Shown in pieces: positions 36,063 to 47,203 of a stretch of 64,000 nt of DNA (its first letter is position 1; each line of letters starts with the position of its first letter). This DNA comes from Glycomyces tenuis DSM 44171 (GTDB lineage: Bacteria > Actinomycetota > Actinomycetes > Mycobacteriales > Micromonosporaceae), in the NCBI RefSeq assembly GCF_000427885.1, contig NZ_KE386602.1, positions 52,582-116,581 of the forward strand, given 5' to 3'. The notes below the pieces were generated by a model. It was not told where the DNA came from. It searched no databases and saw only the letters and a program-made list of their open reading frames with translations. Both the position numbers and the translations under genes were made by a program.

Positions 36063-36269
36063 TTGGCCGGAGACGGACCGAAGCGGCGCATGCGGGTGCG
36101 CTCGAAGGCTTTCGACCGCTTCGGGAGACGGCCCCGGCAGAGGGCGGCGGCCGCGGCCGTCTGGCCGCGGAAGCGGCCGCCGCCGCCGACGCACGAGGAA
36201 CCGAGCGACCAACTGAACAACGAATTCCCGATGAATTGCGTTTAACTCCTATAAGGACGGTGGGGTCTG
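35871..36269. other. Gene-free gap before the XRE/TPR regulator
   Basis: About 400 bases with no convincing gene. 35880-36060 is only moderately G/C-rich, while 36080-36200 is very G/C-rich with runs of GGC and GCC. The last 40 bases before the regulator are A/T-rich (GAATTC, TTTAACTCCTATAAGG) and could hold its promoter (TATAAG at about 36250-36255, low certainty). Confidence 0.4.
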
Positions 36270-37508
36270 ATGGAGTCCGAAACACAGCCCATGGGGCGGC
36301 GAGTGGCGTACTGGCGCCAACGCCGCGGCATGTCGCAACAAGTATTCGCCGATCGAATCGGCAAGTCCAAGAGCTGGGTCGACAAGATCGAGCGAGGCGT
36401 CAGACGCCTCGACAAGTACTCGGTCATCACCGAGCTCGCCGAAGCCCTCAGCATCGACGCCGGCCAACTCCTCGGCCGCGAACCGAAACGCCGACCGGGC
36501 CTCGGCGGCTGCCTCGACCAAGTGGAGGTCGAGTCCATCCGCCAGTCCCTCGAACGATATGAACGACTCGGGCGCTTCCTCGAAGCCGCCCCGATCGAAC
36601 CGACACCGATACCCGAACTCCGCGGCGCCGTCACCTACGCGTGGCTCGCCTTCGAGAAGGGCCACTACCCGGTCGTCGCCCGCTCGCTCATCCAGCTCCT
36701 GCGCGACACTCCCGTCGCCGAGGAGAACCCGATCGGCGGGACCAGCGCCGACGCCGCCGAGCTGCTGACCCAGGTCTACCAGATCGCCTCGACGGTGCTG
36801 CGCAAGCTCGGCGAGGCCCAACTCGCCTGGCTCGCCGCCGACCGCGCCATCAGCGCCGCCCAGCGCGGCAACGACCCGCTCCTGGCGGGCATCGCCACCA
36901 CCAGGGTCGCCAACGCCCTCCGGGCGCTCGGCCGCTACCAGGCCGCGCTCGACCTGAACGTGCAGGTCGCCCACGGGCTCATCAGCGGCACCGGCGGCGA
37001 GTCCGCGGGCCCGGAGGCCATCAGCGTCTACGGAGCGCTCCTGCTCCAGGGCGCCATGGCCGCCGCCCTCGCGGGCGAGAGCGCGACCTGCTCGGACCTG
37101 CTCGACAGCGCCGACCGCGCCGCCGCCATCCTCGGCCGCGACGCCAACCACTACTACACCTCGTTCGGCCCGACGAACGTCCTGCTGCACCGCGCCGCCG
37201 CGCTCGTCGAGCTCGGCGAGGGCGCCGACGCCCTCGCCGTCCACGACGGCATCGACCGCGCCGCCCTCGGCGACCTCGTCGCCGAGCGGCGGGCGCACCA
37301 CTACCTCGACATGGCGCGGGCCTGCATCCAGGTCGGCGACATCGAGCGGGCCGGCAGGGCCCTGACCGCCGCGGAGCGCACCGCCCCGGCCGAGATCCGC
37401 TGCCGCCCGATCGCCGTCGAGCTCATGGACCAGATCCTGCACCGCGCCAAGGGACAGCCGACACCCGAAGTGCGGCGCCTGGCCGAACAGATGGGAGCTC
37501 TGAACTGA
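36270..37508 (+). CDS. XRE-family regulator with TPR-like C-terminal domain
   Basis: A 412-residue protein. The N-terminal helix-turn-helix (residues 8-70: GRRVAYWRQRRGMSQQVFADRIGKSKSWVDKIERGVR) is of the XRE type; the remaining 330 residues are helical repeats of TPR style (for example AELLTQVYQIASTVLRKLGEAQLAWLAADRAI and AGIATTRVANALRALGRYQAALDLN). This architecture is common in actinomycetes, where such proteins often sit near signalling or secondary-metabolite genes; the ligand is normally unknown. ATG start at 36270, with AAGGACGG upstream. A terminator follows at 37515-37543. Confidence 0.9.
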   Translation: MESETQPMGRRVAYWRQRRGMSQQVFADRIGKSKSWVDKIERGVRRLDKYSVITELAEALSIDAGQLLGREPKRRPGLGGCLDQVEVESIRQSLERYERLGRFLEAAPIEPTPIPELRGAVTYAWLAFEKGHYPVVARSLIQLLRDTPVAEENPIGGTSADAAELLTQVYQIASTVLRKLGEAQLAWLAADRAISAAQRGNDPLLAGIATTRVANALRALGRYQAALDLNVQVAHGLISGTGGESAGPEAISVYGALLLQGAMAAALAGESATCSDLLDSADRAAAILGRDANHYYTSFGPTNVLLHRAAALVELGEGADALAVHDGIDRAALGDLVAERRAHHYLDMARACIQVGDIERAGRALTAAERTAPAEIRCRPIAVELMDQILHRAKGQPTPEVRRLAEQMGALN

Positions 37509-37514
37509 GGGTGC

Positions 37515-37543
37515 GCCCGGAGCCAGGCTGCTCGGCTCCGGGC
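37515..37543 (+). terminator. Terminator after the XRE/TPR regulator
   Basis: GCCCGGAGCC (37515-37524) pairs with GGCTCCGGGC (37534-37543) across a 9-nt loop. Confidence 0.65.
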
Positions 37544-37586
37544 ACACCCGTCCCGTCCCCCGGCGGCGGCCAATAGACTCGACGGC

Positions 37587-38420
37587 ATGCCGACGCTGAG
37601 CGAAGTGACCGCCGCACTGGACCGGATCTACCCGCGGCACTGGGCTGAAGACTGGGACCGCGTCGGCGTGGTCTGCGGCAGGCCCGACATCACCGTGCGG
37701 CGCGTCCTGTGCGTCGTCGACGTCGTCCCCGAGACCGTCATCGAAGCCAACGAACGCGACTGCGACCTCATCGTGGCGCACCACCCCCTGCTGCTGCGCG
37801 GCGTCTCCAGCCTCGACCCCGCCGCCGACTACAAGGGCGACCTCGTCCACACCCTCATCGAGCAGAACATCGGCCTCTACGTCGCGCACACCAACGCCGA
37901 CGTCGCCGCCCCCGGTGTCTCCGACGCGCTGGCCGAGCGGCTCGGCCTGACCGGCCTGCGCCCGCTGCGCCCGCTCGAAGGGCCCGAGCACGAGGGCTCC
38001 GGCAGAGGCATCGGCCGCATCGGCGACCTCCCCGAGACCACCTTCGCCTCGCTCCTGGAACACGCCGCGAAGGTCCTGCCGCCCACCGCCTGGGGCGTGC
38101 GCGGCGCGGGCGACCCCGAGCGGACCGTGCGCTCCGTGGCCGTGTGCGGCGGCGCGGGCGACTCCCACCTCGCGGACGCGGTCGCCGCCGGAGCCGACGT
38201 CTTCCTCACCGCCGACCTCAGGCACCATCCCGTCAGCGAGCACCTCGCCCGCGGCGGCCCCGCCCTCATCGACGCCGCCCACTGGGCGACCGAGCGGCCC
38301 TGGCTCGATACTGTTGCGGGACAACTGTCGGATCTCGTGGACGACGCAGTCGTCTCCGACATCGACACCGATCCGTGGACGATCCATCAGAATTCCGGGG
38401 TGAACCGAGTTGAAAGCTGA
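37587..38420 (+). CDS. Nif3-like dinuclear metal-centre protein
   Basis: A 277-residue Nif3/YbgI-family protein. The metal ligands are visible in LIVAHHPLLLRG (two His), in VAHTNADVAAPGVSDAL, and near the end in LIDAAHWATERPWL. The family forms a ring of six subunits with a two-metal site; the reaction is unproven, although it is often misnamed GTP cyclohydrolase type 2. ATG at 37587. Its end overlaps the start of the zinc-ribbon gene, so the two form an operon, a pairing often seen in actinobacteria. Confidence 0.93.
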   Translation: MPTLSEVTAALDRIYPRHWAEDWDRVGVVCGRPDITVRRVLCVVDVVPETVIEANERDCDLIVAHHPLLLRGVSSLDPAADYKGDLVHTLIEQNIGLYVAHTNADVAAPGVSDALAERLGLTGLRPLRPLEGPEHEGSGRGIGRIGDLPETTFASLLEHAAKVLPPTAWGVRGAGDPERTVRSVAVCGGAGDSHLADAVAAGADVFLTADLRHHPVSEHLARGGPALIDAAHWATERPWLDTVAGQLSDLVDDAVVSDIDTDPWTIHQNSGVNRVES

Positions 38421-39192
38421 CCTGTTCGATCAGCGCCGACTGCTCGACCTGCAAGCCGTCGACACCACCCTCACCCAGCTGGAACAGCGGCGCCGAAAAC
38501 TCGACGCCGACACGACGCTCGCCGACGCCCGGCGGCGCCTCCAGGCCCTGACCGACCGCGCCGCGTCCCTCACCGCCGACATCGCCGACCTCGACCGCGA
38601 CATCAAGCGGATCGAGCAGGAGGTCGAGCTGGTGACCAAGCGCGCCGCCGCCGACCGCGACCGCATGGCCTCCGGCGCCGCCAGCGCCAAGGAGCTCGAA
38701 GGGCTCCAGAGCGAACTCGAATCGCTCGCGCGCCGCCAAGGCACCCTCGAGGACGACGAGCTCGAGTTCATGGAGCGCCGCGAAGGGCTCGAAGCCGAGC
38801 TCGAGGCCTCCCGCGCCCAGACCGTCGAGGCCCAGAACGCCCTCGACGACGCCGAGTCCGCCCGGGAGCGGGCACTCGCCGGGATCGACGCCGAGACCGC
38901 CGAGGCCGAATCCGACCGCACCGCCCTGACCGTCTCGATCCCCGACCGGCTCGTCGAGCTCTACGAGCGCATCCACGCCAAACAGCCGATCGCCGCCGCC
39001 GAACTGGTCGGGCGGCGCTGCGGCTCGTGCCGCATCGAGAAGTCGCCGGCCGACATGATCCCCATCCGCGAGGCCCCCATCGACGAGGTCCTGCGCTGCG
39101 AGGAGTGCGGCTGCGTCCTCATCCGCACCGAACTGCCCTCGTCCGGCTCGACCCCCGACGCCTCCGAAGAAGAGCTGAAGAAGTACACCTGA
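38410..39192 (+). CDS. Coiled-coil protein with C-terminal C4 zinc ribbon
   Basis: A 260-residue protein. Residues about 5-185 are an almost uninterrupted, highly charged coiled coil; the C-terminus has a C4 zinc ribbon made of two CxxC knuckles (RRCGSC and LRCEEC). This is the conserved actinobacterial protein found after Nif3-like genes, whose role is unknown but is suspected to involve nucleic acids. The start is a TTG at 38410, 11 nt inside the Nif3-like gene, so its translation is likely coupled. A strong bidirectional terminator follows. Confidence 0.9.
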   Translation: MKADLFDQRRLLDLQAVDTTLTQLEQRRRKLDADTTLADARRRLQALTDRAASLTADIADLDRDIKRIEQEVELVTKRAAADRDRMASGAASAKELEGLQSELESLARRQGTLEDDELEFMERREGLEAELEASRAQTVEAQNALDDAESARERALAGIDAETAEAESDRTALTVSIPDRLVELYERIHAKQPIAAAELVGRRCGSCRIEKSPADMIPIREAPIDEVLRCEECGCVLIRTELPSSGSTPDASEEELKKYT

Positions 39193-39200
39193 GCCTTGTA

Positions 39201-39238
39201 CGGCGAGGGGGCGGACCGAACGGTCCGCCCCCTCGCCG
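39201..39238. terminator. Bidirectional terminator between zinc-ribbon gene and trpD
   Basis: A perfect stem of 17 bp (arms 39201-39217 and 39222-39238, starting CGGCGAGGGGG) encloses a GAAC loop, between convergent genes ending at 39192 and 39255. Confidence 0.75.
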
Positions 39239-39254
39239 CATGCCTTGAGCGGCG

Positions 39255-40328
39255 TCAGTCCTCGCCGAGCCGGCTGCTGAACTGCGCCCAGCGCTCGACC
39301 AAGGTCGTCGCCGCGCCCTCGTCGACCGCCTTCGCGGCCTTCTTCAGGCCCGCTTCGAGCATCGCCCGCCTGCGGGCCACGTCGTGCAGGTCAGCGCCTT
39401 CGATCAGCGCCTCCCGCGAGGCCAGGGCGGCGGCGGCGTTGACCAGGACCGCGTCCCTGACGGGCCCGGCCTTCCCGGCGAACACGTCCCTCGCCACCTT
39501 CGTGTTGTATTCGATGTCGCCGCCCCGCAGCGCCTCGGAATCAGCCTTGACCAGGCCGAACTCCTCGATGTCGATCGTGCCCTCGGAGACGCGGCCGCCC
39601 GAGACGATCCACTCGGTGGTCGTCGACATCGTCGAGATCTCGTCCAGGCCGTCGTCGCCGCGAACGACGAACAGCGAGGCGCCGCGCTGGGCGAACACCT
39701 CGGCCATCAGCGGCGCCATGCGCGGGTCGGCGCAGCCGATCAGGCCCGATTTGGGCTGGCCCGGATTCGTCAGCGGGCCGAGCACGTTGAACACCGTCGG
39801 GATGCCCAAGGCGGACCGCACGGGCCCGGCGTGGCGCATCCCGGGGTGGAAGGTGCGGGCGAAGCAGAAGCCGATGCCCACCTCGCGGACCGAGGCCTCG
39901 ACGCGCTCGGCCTCGGCCTCCAGGTCCACGCCCAGCGCCTCGAGCAGGTCGGCCGAGCCGACACTGGAGGAGGCCGAGCGGTTGCCGTGCTTGATCACCG
40001 GCACGCCCGCCGCGGCCACGATGATCGCCGCCATGGTGGAGATGTTGACGCTGTTCGAACCGTCGCCGCCGGTGCCGACGATGTCGACGGCCACGCCCAG
40101 GTCCGAGACGTCGATGCGGGTGGTCTCGGCCAGCATGCGGCCGGCGATCGCGGCGATCTCCTCGGCCGTCTCGCCCTTCGTGCGCAGCAGCACCGCGAAC
40201 GCCGCCAACTGGGCCGGATCGGCCTTGCCGGCCATGATCTGCGCCATCGCCCAGTCGGCGCTGGCCTCGTCGAGGTGGTCGCCGCCGGACAGGCGCGCGA
40301 GGACGTCAGGCCAGGTCGTGTCAGTCAT
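39255..40328 (-). CDS. trpD: Anthranilate phosphoribosyltransferase
   Basis: A 357-residue TrpD, which joins anthranilate with PRPP in tryptophan synthesis. DIVGTGGDGSNSVNIST holds the PRPP-binding GTGGD loop, and IKHGNRSASSSVGSADLLEALG the anthranilate side (KHGNRS). HPGMRHAGPVRSALGIPTVFNVLGPLTNP is typical as well. It lies alone, far from other trp genes in this window, next to the cytochrome cluster, as in other actinomycetes. ATG start. Confidence 0.97.
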   Translation of the reverse strand: MTDTTWPDVLARLSGGDHLDEASADWAMAQIMAGKADPAQLAAFAVLLRTKGETAEEIAAIAGRMLAETTRIDVSDLGVAVDIVGTGGDGSNSVNISTMAAIIVAAAGVPVIKHGNRSASSSVGSADLLEALGVDLEAEAERVEASVREVGIGFCFARTFHPGMRHAGPVRSALGIPTVFNVLGPLTNPGQPKSGLIGCADPRMAPLMAEVFAQRGASLFVVRGDDGLDEISTMSTTTEWIVSGGRVSEGTIDIEEFGLVKADSEALRGGDIEYNTKVARDVFAGKAGPVRDAVLVNAAAALASREALIEGADLHDVARRRAMLEAGLKKAAKAVDEGAATTLVERWAQFSSRLGED

Positions 40329-40386
40329 GAAGACTCCAAGAGCTCATGCTCGGCCAACAGGGGTTCACCGAGGTCGAAAGCGGGGC

Positions 40387-40812
40387 TCAGGCGGCGCGCT
40401 GCTCGGGCAGTGCCGCTGAGCGGCGGTTGACCAGCAAGTCTACTACCGTCTGTCCGGTCGTGACGGGATTGAGCGGGTGGGTCAGGACGGCGTCGGCCCG
40501 CGACCAGGCGGCGAGCCAGCGGTCGGCGGCGCGGGCCACCACCACCGCGAGGGTCGGCGGCTCGTCGAATTCGTCGCGGAGCTGGCGGGCGATGCCGAGT
40601 CCGCCGGCGGGCTGCGCCTCGCCGTCGAGCAGGACCAGGTCGATCTCGTAGCGGTCGATCAGGGCCACCGCGTCGTCGTAGTCGCCGGACACGGCGTACT
40701 CGATCTTGACGCCTTCGACGGGCTCGTCCCCGATGGCAGAGCGCATCTGCTCGATCACGGAGGGTTCATGGCTGTAGAGCAGCACTGCGTACTCGGTCGT
40801 TGAGGTACTCAC
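40387..40812 (-). CDS. Single-domain receiver-like protein
   Basis: A 141-residue protein with a response-regulator receiver fold only. The phosphoacceptor position is probably the Asp in LVLLDGEAQPAGGLGIARQLRD, but the usual N-terminal acidic pair is weak (LYSHEPS) and the Lys/Thr end is altered (DAVLTHPLNP). It is therefore an atypical receiver and may not be phosphorylated. No output domain. Similar small receivers next to cytochrome bc-aa3 genes are common in actinomycetes. GTG at 40812 is the likely start; a longer frame upstream has no support. Divergent from ctaE. Confidence 0.75.
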   Translation of the reverse strand: MSTSTTEYAVLLYSHEPSVIEQMRSAIGDEPVEGVKIEYAVSGDYDDAVALIDRYEIDLVLLDGEAQPAGGLGIARQLRDEFDEPPTLAVVVARAADRWLAAWSRADAVLTHPLNPVTTGQTVVDLLVNRRSAALPEQRAA

Positions 40813-41010
40813 GCCTCGCATATTAAACCGGCCACACTGAAATGGGAAGACCGGCGCGGCCACTTCCGCTCCCCAATCCGCCTACAGTGGCCAAACCGGT
40901 GGTGACCTGCGGACTCTATGGGAAGATCGCCGAAGCCTACCGTCGGCCGACACGCGCGAAAAACACACCCCATGCACGGCTGGCGAGTGCCGAGCCGTAA
41001 TAATGTGCCC

Positions 41011-41613
41011 GTGACTGCCGCCGAAGCAACAATCGACCCCAGCCGAATCCACTCACTGACAAGGCCCAATGTCGTCAGTGTCGGCACCATCGTGTGGTTG
41101 AGCAGCGAACTGATGTTCTTTGCCGGCCTGTTCGCGATGTACTTCTCCATCCGCGCCGCCGCTCCGGAACTGTGGGCCGAAGCGACCCCGCACCTGGAGA
41201 TCCCCTACGCGCTGGTGTTCACCGTGATCCTGGTGGCCTCTTCGATCACCTGCCAGCTCGGCGTCTTCGCCGCCGAGCGGGGCAATGTCTACAAACTGCG
41301 CAAGTGGTTCACGATCACCTTCATCATGGGGCTCGTCTTCATGCTCGGCCAGGTCAACGAGTACCGCAACCTCGTCGCCGAAGGGCACACCATCGCCAGC
41401 GACGGCTACTGGACGATGTTCTACCTGACCACCGGCTTCCACGGCCTGCACGTGACCGGCGGCCTCGTCGCGTTCGTCATCTTCCTCATCCGCACGACGA
41501 TGGGACGATTCACTCCCGCTCAGGCCACCGCCTCCATCGTGGTGTCCTACTACTGGCACTTCGTCGACGTGGTGTGGATCGCGCTGTTCGCGATGATCTA
41601 CTTCCTCCAGTAA
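41011..41613 (+). CDS. ctaE: Cytochrome c oxidase subunit III
   Basis: A 200-residue CtaE with five membrane helices. [30 protein letters not shown], the [24 protein letters not shown] helix and the end [14 protein letters not shown]...[21 protein letters not shown] are those of actinobacterial subunit III. It belongs to the aa3 oxidase that receives electrons from the bcc complex encoded next. I choose GTG at 41011 (Met-Thr-Ala-Ala start); A/T-rich GTAATAAT lies 7-14 nt before it and could be a -10 box of a leaderless mRNA. Confidence 0.95.
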   Translation: MTAAEATIDPSRIHSLTRPNVVSVGTIVWLSSELMFFAGLFAMYFSIRAAAPELWAEATPHLEIPYALVFTVILVASSITCQLGVFAAERGNVYKLRKWFTITFIMGLVFMLGQVNEYRNLVAEGHTIASDGYWTMFYLTTGFHGLHVTGGLVAFVIFLIRTTMGRFTPAQATASIVVSYYWHFVDVVWIALFAMIYFLQ

Positions 41614-41702
41614 CGAGGCGGGCCGAAGGCGACCACCGTCTCCTCCGGCCGAAACACAGTCAAGCCGCGGCCCCGCGCCGCGGCCGATATCCGAGAAGGC
41701 GA

Positions 41703-41725
41703 CGGCCGTCCCCCGGAGACGGCCG
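41703..41725 (+). terminator. Hairpin between ctaE and qcrC
   Basis: CGGCCGTC (41703-41710) and GACGGCCG (41718-41725) pair across a 7-nt loop, upstream of the qcrC start. It may be a terminator or a processing site that sets different levels of ctaE and qcr mRNA. Confidence 0.4.
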
Positions 41726-41790
41726 CCCGACCGGACGAGGACGCACAGCCCCCGCCGGTCTGAGAGCTAGATAAAGGTGAGGCAACAACC

Positions 41791-42603
41791 GTGGCTGCAT
41801 CAGCGAAACGCCGCCGAGGCTGGCGCAAGCGCCTCGGCGCGCTGGCCAGGTTCACCGGCGCGTTGGTCATCGTCGGCGGGCTCTACTCGGTGTTCTCACC
41901 GAGTCTCTACGCCCAGGAACCCGACGACACCGCCAACGCCGTCGATTCGGAGGTCGTCAAAGGCCAAGAGCTCTACGACACCAGCTGCATCAGCTGCCAC
42001 GGCGACAACGGTGAGGGCATCGACGGCCGCGGCCCGAGCCTCATCGGCGTCGGCTCGGCGTCGGTGGAGTTCCAGGTGAACACCGGCCGCATGCCGCTGG
42101 CCGCCCAGGGCGCCCAGGCGCCGGCCGGCCAGCCCTCCTTCACCGAGGAGGAGGCCGAGTGGCTCGGCGCCTACGTCGAGTACCTCGGCGGCGGCTCCTC
42201 CGTGCCCGACGACCTGGCCGCGATGGTCGAGGACGCCGACTCGGCCGCGGGCGGCGACCTGTACCGCGTCAACTGCTCCTCCTGCCACGGCTACGCCGGC
42301 GGCGGCGGCGCCCTCTCATCGGGCGCGCACGCCCCCTCCCTCGACGGCGTCACCGACGAGGAGCTCTACCAGGCGATGCTCACCGGCCCGCAGAACATGC
42401 CGGTCTTCGCCGACAACCAGCTCACCCCCGAGGAGAAGGCCGACCTCATCGCCTACGTCCAGTACATCGTCAACGATGACAAGGACCCGGGCGGCGTCTT
42501 CTCCCTCGGACGCTTCGGCCCATCGACCGAAGGACTCGCCATCTTCCTGGTCGGCATCACCTCACTGCTGCTGGCCACGCTCTGGATTGCAGGTAAATCG
42601 TGA
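41791..42603 (+). CDS. qcrC: Cytochrome bcc complex dihaem cytochrome c subunit
   Basis: A 270-residue membrane-bound dihaem cytochrome c. Two CxxCH sites are clear: CISCHGDNG and CSSCHGYAG. An N-terminal helix (about residues 20-40) anchors it and a C-terminal helix (GLAIFLVGITSLLLATLWIAG) follows the haem domains. It carries electrons directly from the bcc complex to the aa3 oxidase, because actinomycetes lack soluble cytochrome c. GTG start at 41791 with AAGGTGAGG upstream; its stop overlaps the qcrA start. Confidence 0.96.
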   Translation: MAASAKRRRGWRKRLGALARFTGALVIVGGLYSVFSPSLYAQEPDDTANAVDSEVVKGQELYDTSCISCHGDNGEGIDGRGPSLIGVGSASVEFQVNTGRMPLAAQGAQAPAGQPSFTEEEAEWLGAYVEYLGGGSSVPDDLAAMVEDADSAAGGDLYRVNCSSCHGYAGGGGALSSGAHAPSLDGVTDEELYQAMLTGPQNMPVFADNQLTPEEKADLIAYVQYIVNDDKDPGGVFSLGRFGPSTEGLAIFLVGITSLLLATLWIAGKS

Positions 42604-43718
42604 GTGCCCACAACGATGACCGCCAGCCCGACGACGAGGTCGACCTGAGCGACCCGAAGCTCTCGCGCTTCGACGTCTACCGTGAGGGTCTGCGCCGCGA
42701 CGGCATCGAGATCATCCACTACGAGCCGCGCTACGCCAAGCCCGGGACGAAGGTCGAGAAGCGCATGGAGCGCATCGTCGCCTCGATGTTCCTCGGCTCC
42801 GGCCTGTTCGCGACGCTGTTCGTGGCCGCCTACATCTTCTGGCCCTGGGAGTACGAGGGCGCCGCCACCTGGCGCGACCCGCAGACCTGGTACACGCCGA
42901 TCCTCGGCATCACCCTCGGTCTGTCGCTGCTCCTGATCGCCCTCGCCGTCCTGACCTGGGCCAAGAAGCTGCTGCCCGTCGAGGAGCTCGTCCAGGACCG
43001 CCACGACGGCGGCTCCGCCAAGGACGACCGCCGCGTCGCCGAGTCGACCGTCGACACGGTCGTGGACGACATGGGCCTCAAGCGCCGCCCGTTCCTGGTC
43101 AAGGCCGCCCTGCTCGGTGCCGCCCCGCTCGGCCTCGCCGCGATCGCGCCGCTCGGCGGGCTCATCAAGGACCCCGCTGACATGCTCACCGTCACCGGGT
43201 GGAACGCCGAGAAGCACAACAACGGCGAGCCCGTCCGCGTGATGCTGAAGGACGGCGCGCTCGTGCGCCCGGACATGGTCGCGACCGGCGGCCAGATCAC
43301 GGTCTTCCCGGCCATCGAGGGCGGCGCCAGCAACGAGCACGCCCTGGCGCCGGTGCTGCTCATCCGCCTGCGCGCACAGGACGCGGAGGCACTCCGCGCG
43401 AACCTGTATCCTATGTACCAGGACGCCGAGGCCATGTGGGGCGACTTCGTCGCTTACTCCAAGATCTGCACGCACGTCGGCTGCCCGGCCAGCCTCTACG
43501 AGCAGCAGAGCCAGCGCTTGCTGTGCCCCTGCCACCAGTCGCAGTTCAACGTGATCGACAATGCGGCCCCCATCTTCGGACCGGCGACGCGGCACCTGCC
43601 GATGCTGCCGCTCGGCGTCGACGAGGAGGGCGTCTTCTACGCCAAGTCGGACTTCCTGGTACCCCCAGGACCGGCGTTCTGGAACCGCCCGTCCCTCCCA
43701 GAGGAGGATGAACAGTGA
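42600..43718 (+). CDS. qcrA: Cytochrome bcc complex Rieske iron-sulfur subunit
   Basis: A 372-residue Rieske protein. Three membrane helices come first (two near residues 60-115 and one near 165-185), as in actinobacterial QcrA. The [2Fe-2S] ligands are in CTHVGCPASLYEQQSQRLLCPCHQSQF: Cys-Thr-His and Cys-Pro-Cys-His. GTG at 42600 overlaps the qcrC stop by 4 nt, and its own stop overlaps the qcrB start. It moves electrons from menaquinol to cytochrome c1-like haems. Confidence 0.96.
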   Translation: MSAHNDDRQPDDEVDLSDPKLSRFDVYREGLRRDGIEIIHYEPRYAKPGTKVEKRMERIVASMFLGSGLFATLFVAAYIFWPWEYEGAATWRDPQTWYTPILGITLGLSLLLIALAVLTWAKKLLPVEELVQDRHDGGSAKDDRRVAESTVDTVVDDMGLKRRPFLVKAALLGAAPLGLAAIAPLGGLIKDPADMLTVTGWNAEKHNNGEPVRVMLKDGALVRPDMVATGGQITVFPAIEGGASNEHALAPVLLIRLRAQDAEALRANLYPMYQDAEAMWGDFVAYSKICTHVGCPASLYEQQSQRLLCPCHQSQFNVIDNAAPIFGPATRHLPMLPLGVDEEGVFYAKSDFLVPPGPAFWNRPSLPEEDEQ

Positions 43719-45328
43719 AGCGCCGCAAAGGTACAAGCGAAAGCCTGATGACCAAGGCGGGCGGAGAGCTCGACGACCGCTTCAAGCTCGCCGGACCGGC
43801 CCGGGTCCTCATGAACAAGGTCTTCCCCGACCACTGGTCCTTCCTGCTGGGCGAGATCGCCCTGTTCTCGTTCATCCTGCTGCTGCTGACCGGCACCTTC
43901 CTGGCGCTGTTCTTCGAGCCGTCCATGACCCACGTGGTCTACGAAGGCTCGTACGTGCCGCTCCAGGGCGTGGGCATGTCGGCGGCATACGAGTCGACCC
44001 TGAACCTCTCCTTCGAGGTCCGCGGCGGGCTCGTCATGCGGCAGATGCACCACTGGTCGTCGCTGCTGTTCATGGCGGCGATCCTCGTCCACATGCTGCG
44101 GATCTTCTTCACCGGTGCGTTCCGCGCGCCGCGCGAGCTCAACTGGGTCATCGGCATCGTGATGTTCTGGATCGGCTTCTTCAACGGCTTCACCGGCTAC
44201 TCGCTGCCCGACGACGGCCTGTCCGGCACCGGCCTGCGCATCGCCGAGGGCATGACCGAGTCGGTCCCGTTCATCGGGCCGTGGGCGTCCGCCGCGCTGT
44301 TCGGCGGCGCCTTCCCCGGCGACTCGGTCATCTCGCTGTTCTACATCCTCCACGTGTTCGTGCTGCCGCTCGCCCTGCTCGCGCTCATCACCGTCCACGT
44401 CGGGCTGGTGTTCGTGCAGAAGCACACCCAGTGGCCCGGACCGGGGCGCACCGAGCACAACGTGGTCGGCTTCCGCATGTTCCCGAACTACATCATGAAG
44501 CAGGTCGGCTTCATGCTGCTGATCTGGGGCGTGATCGCGGCGATGGGCGGCCTGTTCCAGATCAACCCGGTCTGGCTGTTCGGGCCGTACGAGGCGTCGG
44601 TGGTGTCGTCGGGTTCCCAGCCCGACTTCTACGTCATGTTCCTCGACGGCCTCATCCGGCTCTTCCCGGCCTGGGAGTTCCGCGTGCCGCCGTACTTCAC
44701 GCTGCCCGCCGTGTTCTGGCCGGGCGTCGTGGGCATGGGCCTGTCGGTGCTGCTGCCGCTGGCCTACCCGCTGCTGGAGCGCCGCTTCGTCAAGGACCGC
44801 GCGCACCACAACCTGCTCCAGCGCCCGCGCGACGTGCCCGGCCGCACCGGTCTCGGCGTCATGGTGGTGGTCTTCTGGCTCATCGCCGTCATCACCGGCG
44901 GCAACGACGTGTTCGCCGAGACCTTCCACATCAGCCTGAACGCGATGACCTGGGCCGGACGCATCGGGATCGTCGTCCTGCCGATCATCGCGTACTACCT
45001 GACCTACCGGATCTGCCTGGGCCTTCAGCAGCACGACCGCGAGGTTCTGGCGCACGGCCTGGAGACCGGCATCCTCATGCGCGACCCGGAGGGCCGCTTC
45101 TACGAGGTGCACCAGCCGCTGGCCGAGCCCGACGAGCACGGCCACACCGAGCTGGAGTACTCCGGCGCGGTGGTGCCGAAGAAGATGAACCGGATCGGGG
45201 CCCTGGAGCCGACCGACAGGGGCTTCTTCAAGTCCATCGAAGAACCGGACCCGAACGGCTCCGGCAACGGCTCTCGCGCCGTCGGCGGCGAACGCCGCGA
45301 CGAGATCGAGGCCGGCAAGAAGCACTAG
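43715..45328 (+). CDS. qcrB: Cytochrome bcc complex cytochrome b subunit
   Basis: A 537-residue cytochrome b with eight core helices and a C-terminal extension of about 130 residues in the cytoplasm. Haem-ligand His pairs occur in MRQMHHWSSLLFMAAILVHMLRIFF and in ILHVFVLPLALLALITVHVGL. The quinol-side stretch is GYSLPDDGLSGTGLRI. GTG at 43715 overlaps the qcrA stop. A UUCG-loop terminator follows. Confidence 0.97.
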   Translation: MKRRKGTSESLMTKAGGELDDRFKLAGPARVLMNKVFPDHWSFLLGEIALFSFILLLLTGTFLALFFEPSMTHVVYEGSYVPLQGVGMSAAYESTLNLSFEVRGGLVMRQMHHWSSLLFMAAILVHMLRIFFTGAFRAPRELNWVIGIVMFWIGFFNGFTGYSLPDDGLSGTGLRIAEGMTESVPFIGPWASAALFGGAFPGDSVISLFYILHVFVLPLALLALITVHVGLVFVQKHTQWPGPGRTEHNVVGFRMFPNYIMKQVGFMLLIWGVIAAMGGLFQINPVWLFGPYEASVVSSGSQPDFYVMFLDGLIRLFPAWEFRVPPYFTLPAVFWPGVVGMGLSVLLPLAYPLLERRFVKDRAHHNLLQRPRDVPGRTGLGVMVVVFWLIAVITGGNDVFAETFHISLNAMTWAGRIGIVVLPIIAYYLTYRICLGLQQHDREVLAHGLETGILMRDPEGRFYEVHQPLAEPDEHGHTELEYSGAVVPKKMNRIGALEPTDRGFFKSIEEPDPNGSGNGSRAVGGERRDEIEAGKKH

Positions 45329-45337
45329 CCGAGACGA

Positions 45338-45377
45338 CGAACGGCGGGGCCGCACTTCGGTGCGGCCCCGCCGTTCG
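45338..45377. terminator. Bidirectional terminator with an 18-bp stem and C(TTCG)G loop
   Basis: Arms 45338-45355 and 45360-45377 are perfect reverse complements around a TTCG tetraloop closed by C-G, an extra-stable RNA loop. It separates qcrB from the convergent RSH gene ending at 45401. Confidence 0.8.
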
Positions 45378-45400
45378 CGTGTCCCGGGCGGACCGGCGAC

Positions 45401-47137
<1,737 letters not shown>

Positions 47138-47203
47138 GAAAGCCTCCGATGCCCAAGGTTGATCGCATTCTAGATGTACAACGAACGGCCGTGAGAATCG
47201 ACA

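Noticed and set aside
36063..36245. 60-residue plus-strand frame before the XRE/TPR regulator
   Set aside because: TTG start without ribosome site, basic low-complexity translation; DUF397-type partners of such regulators look different.
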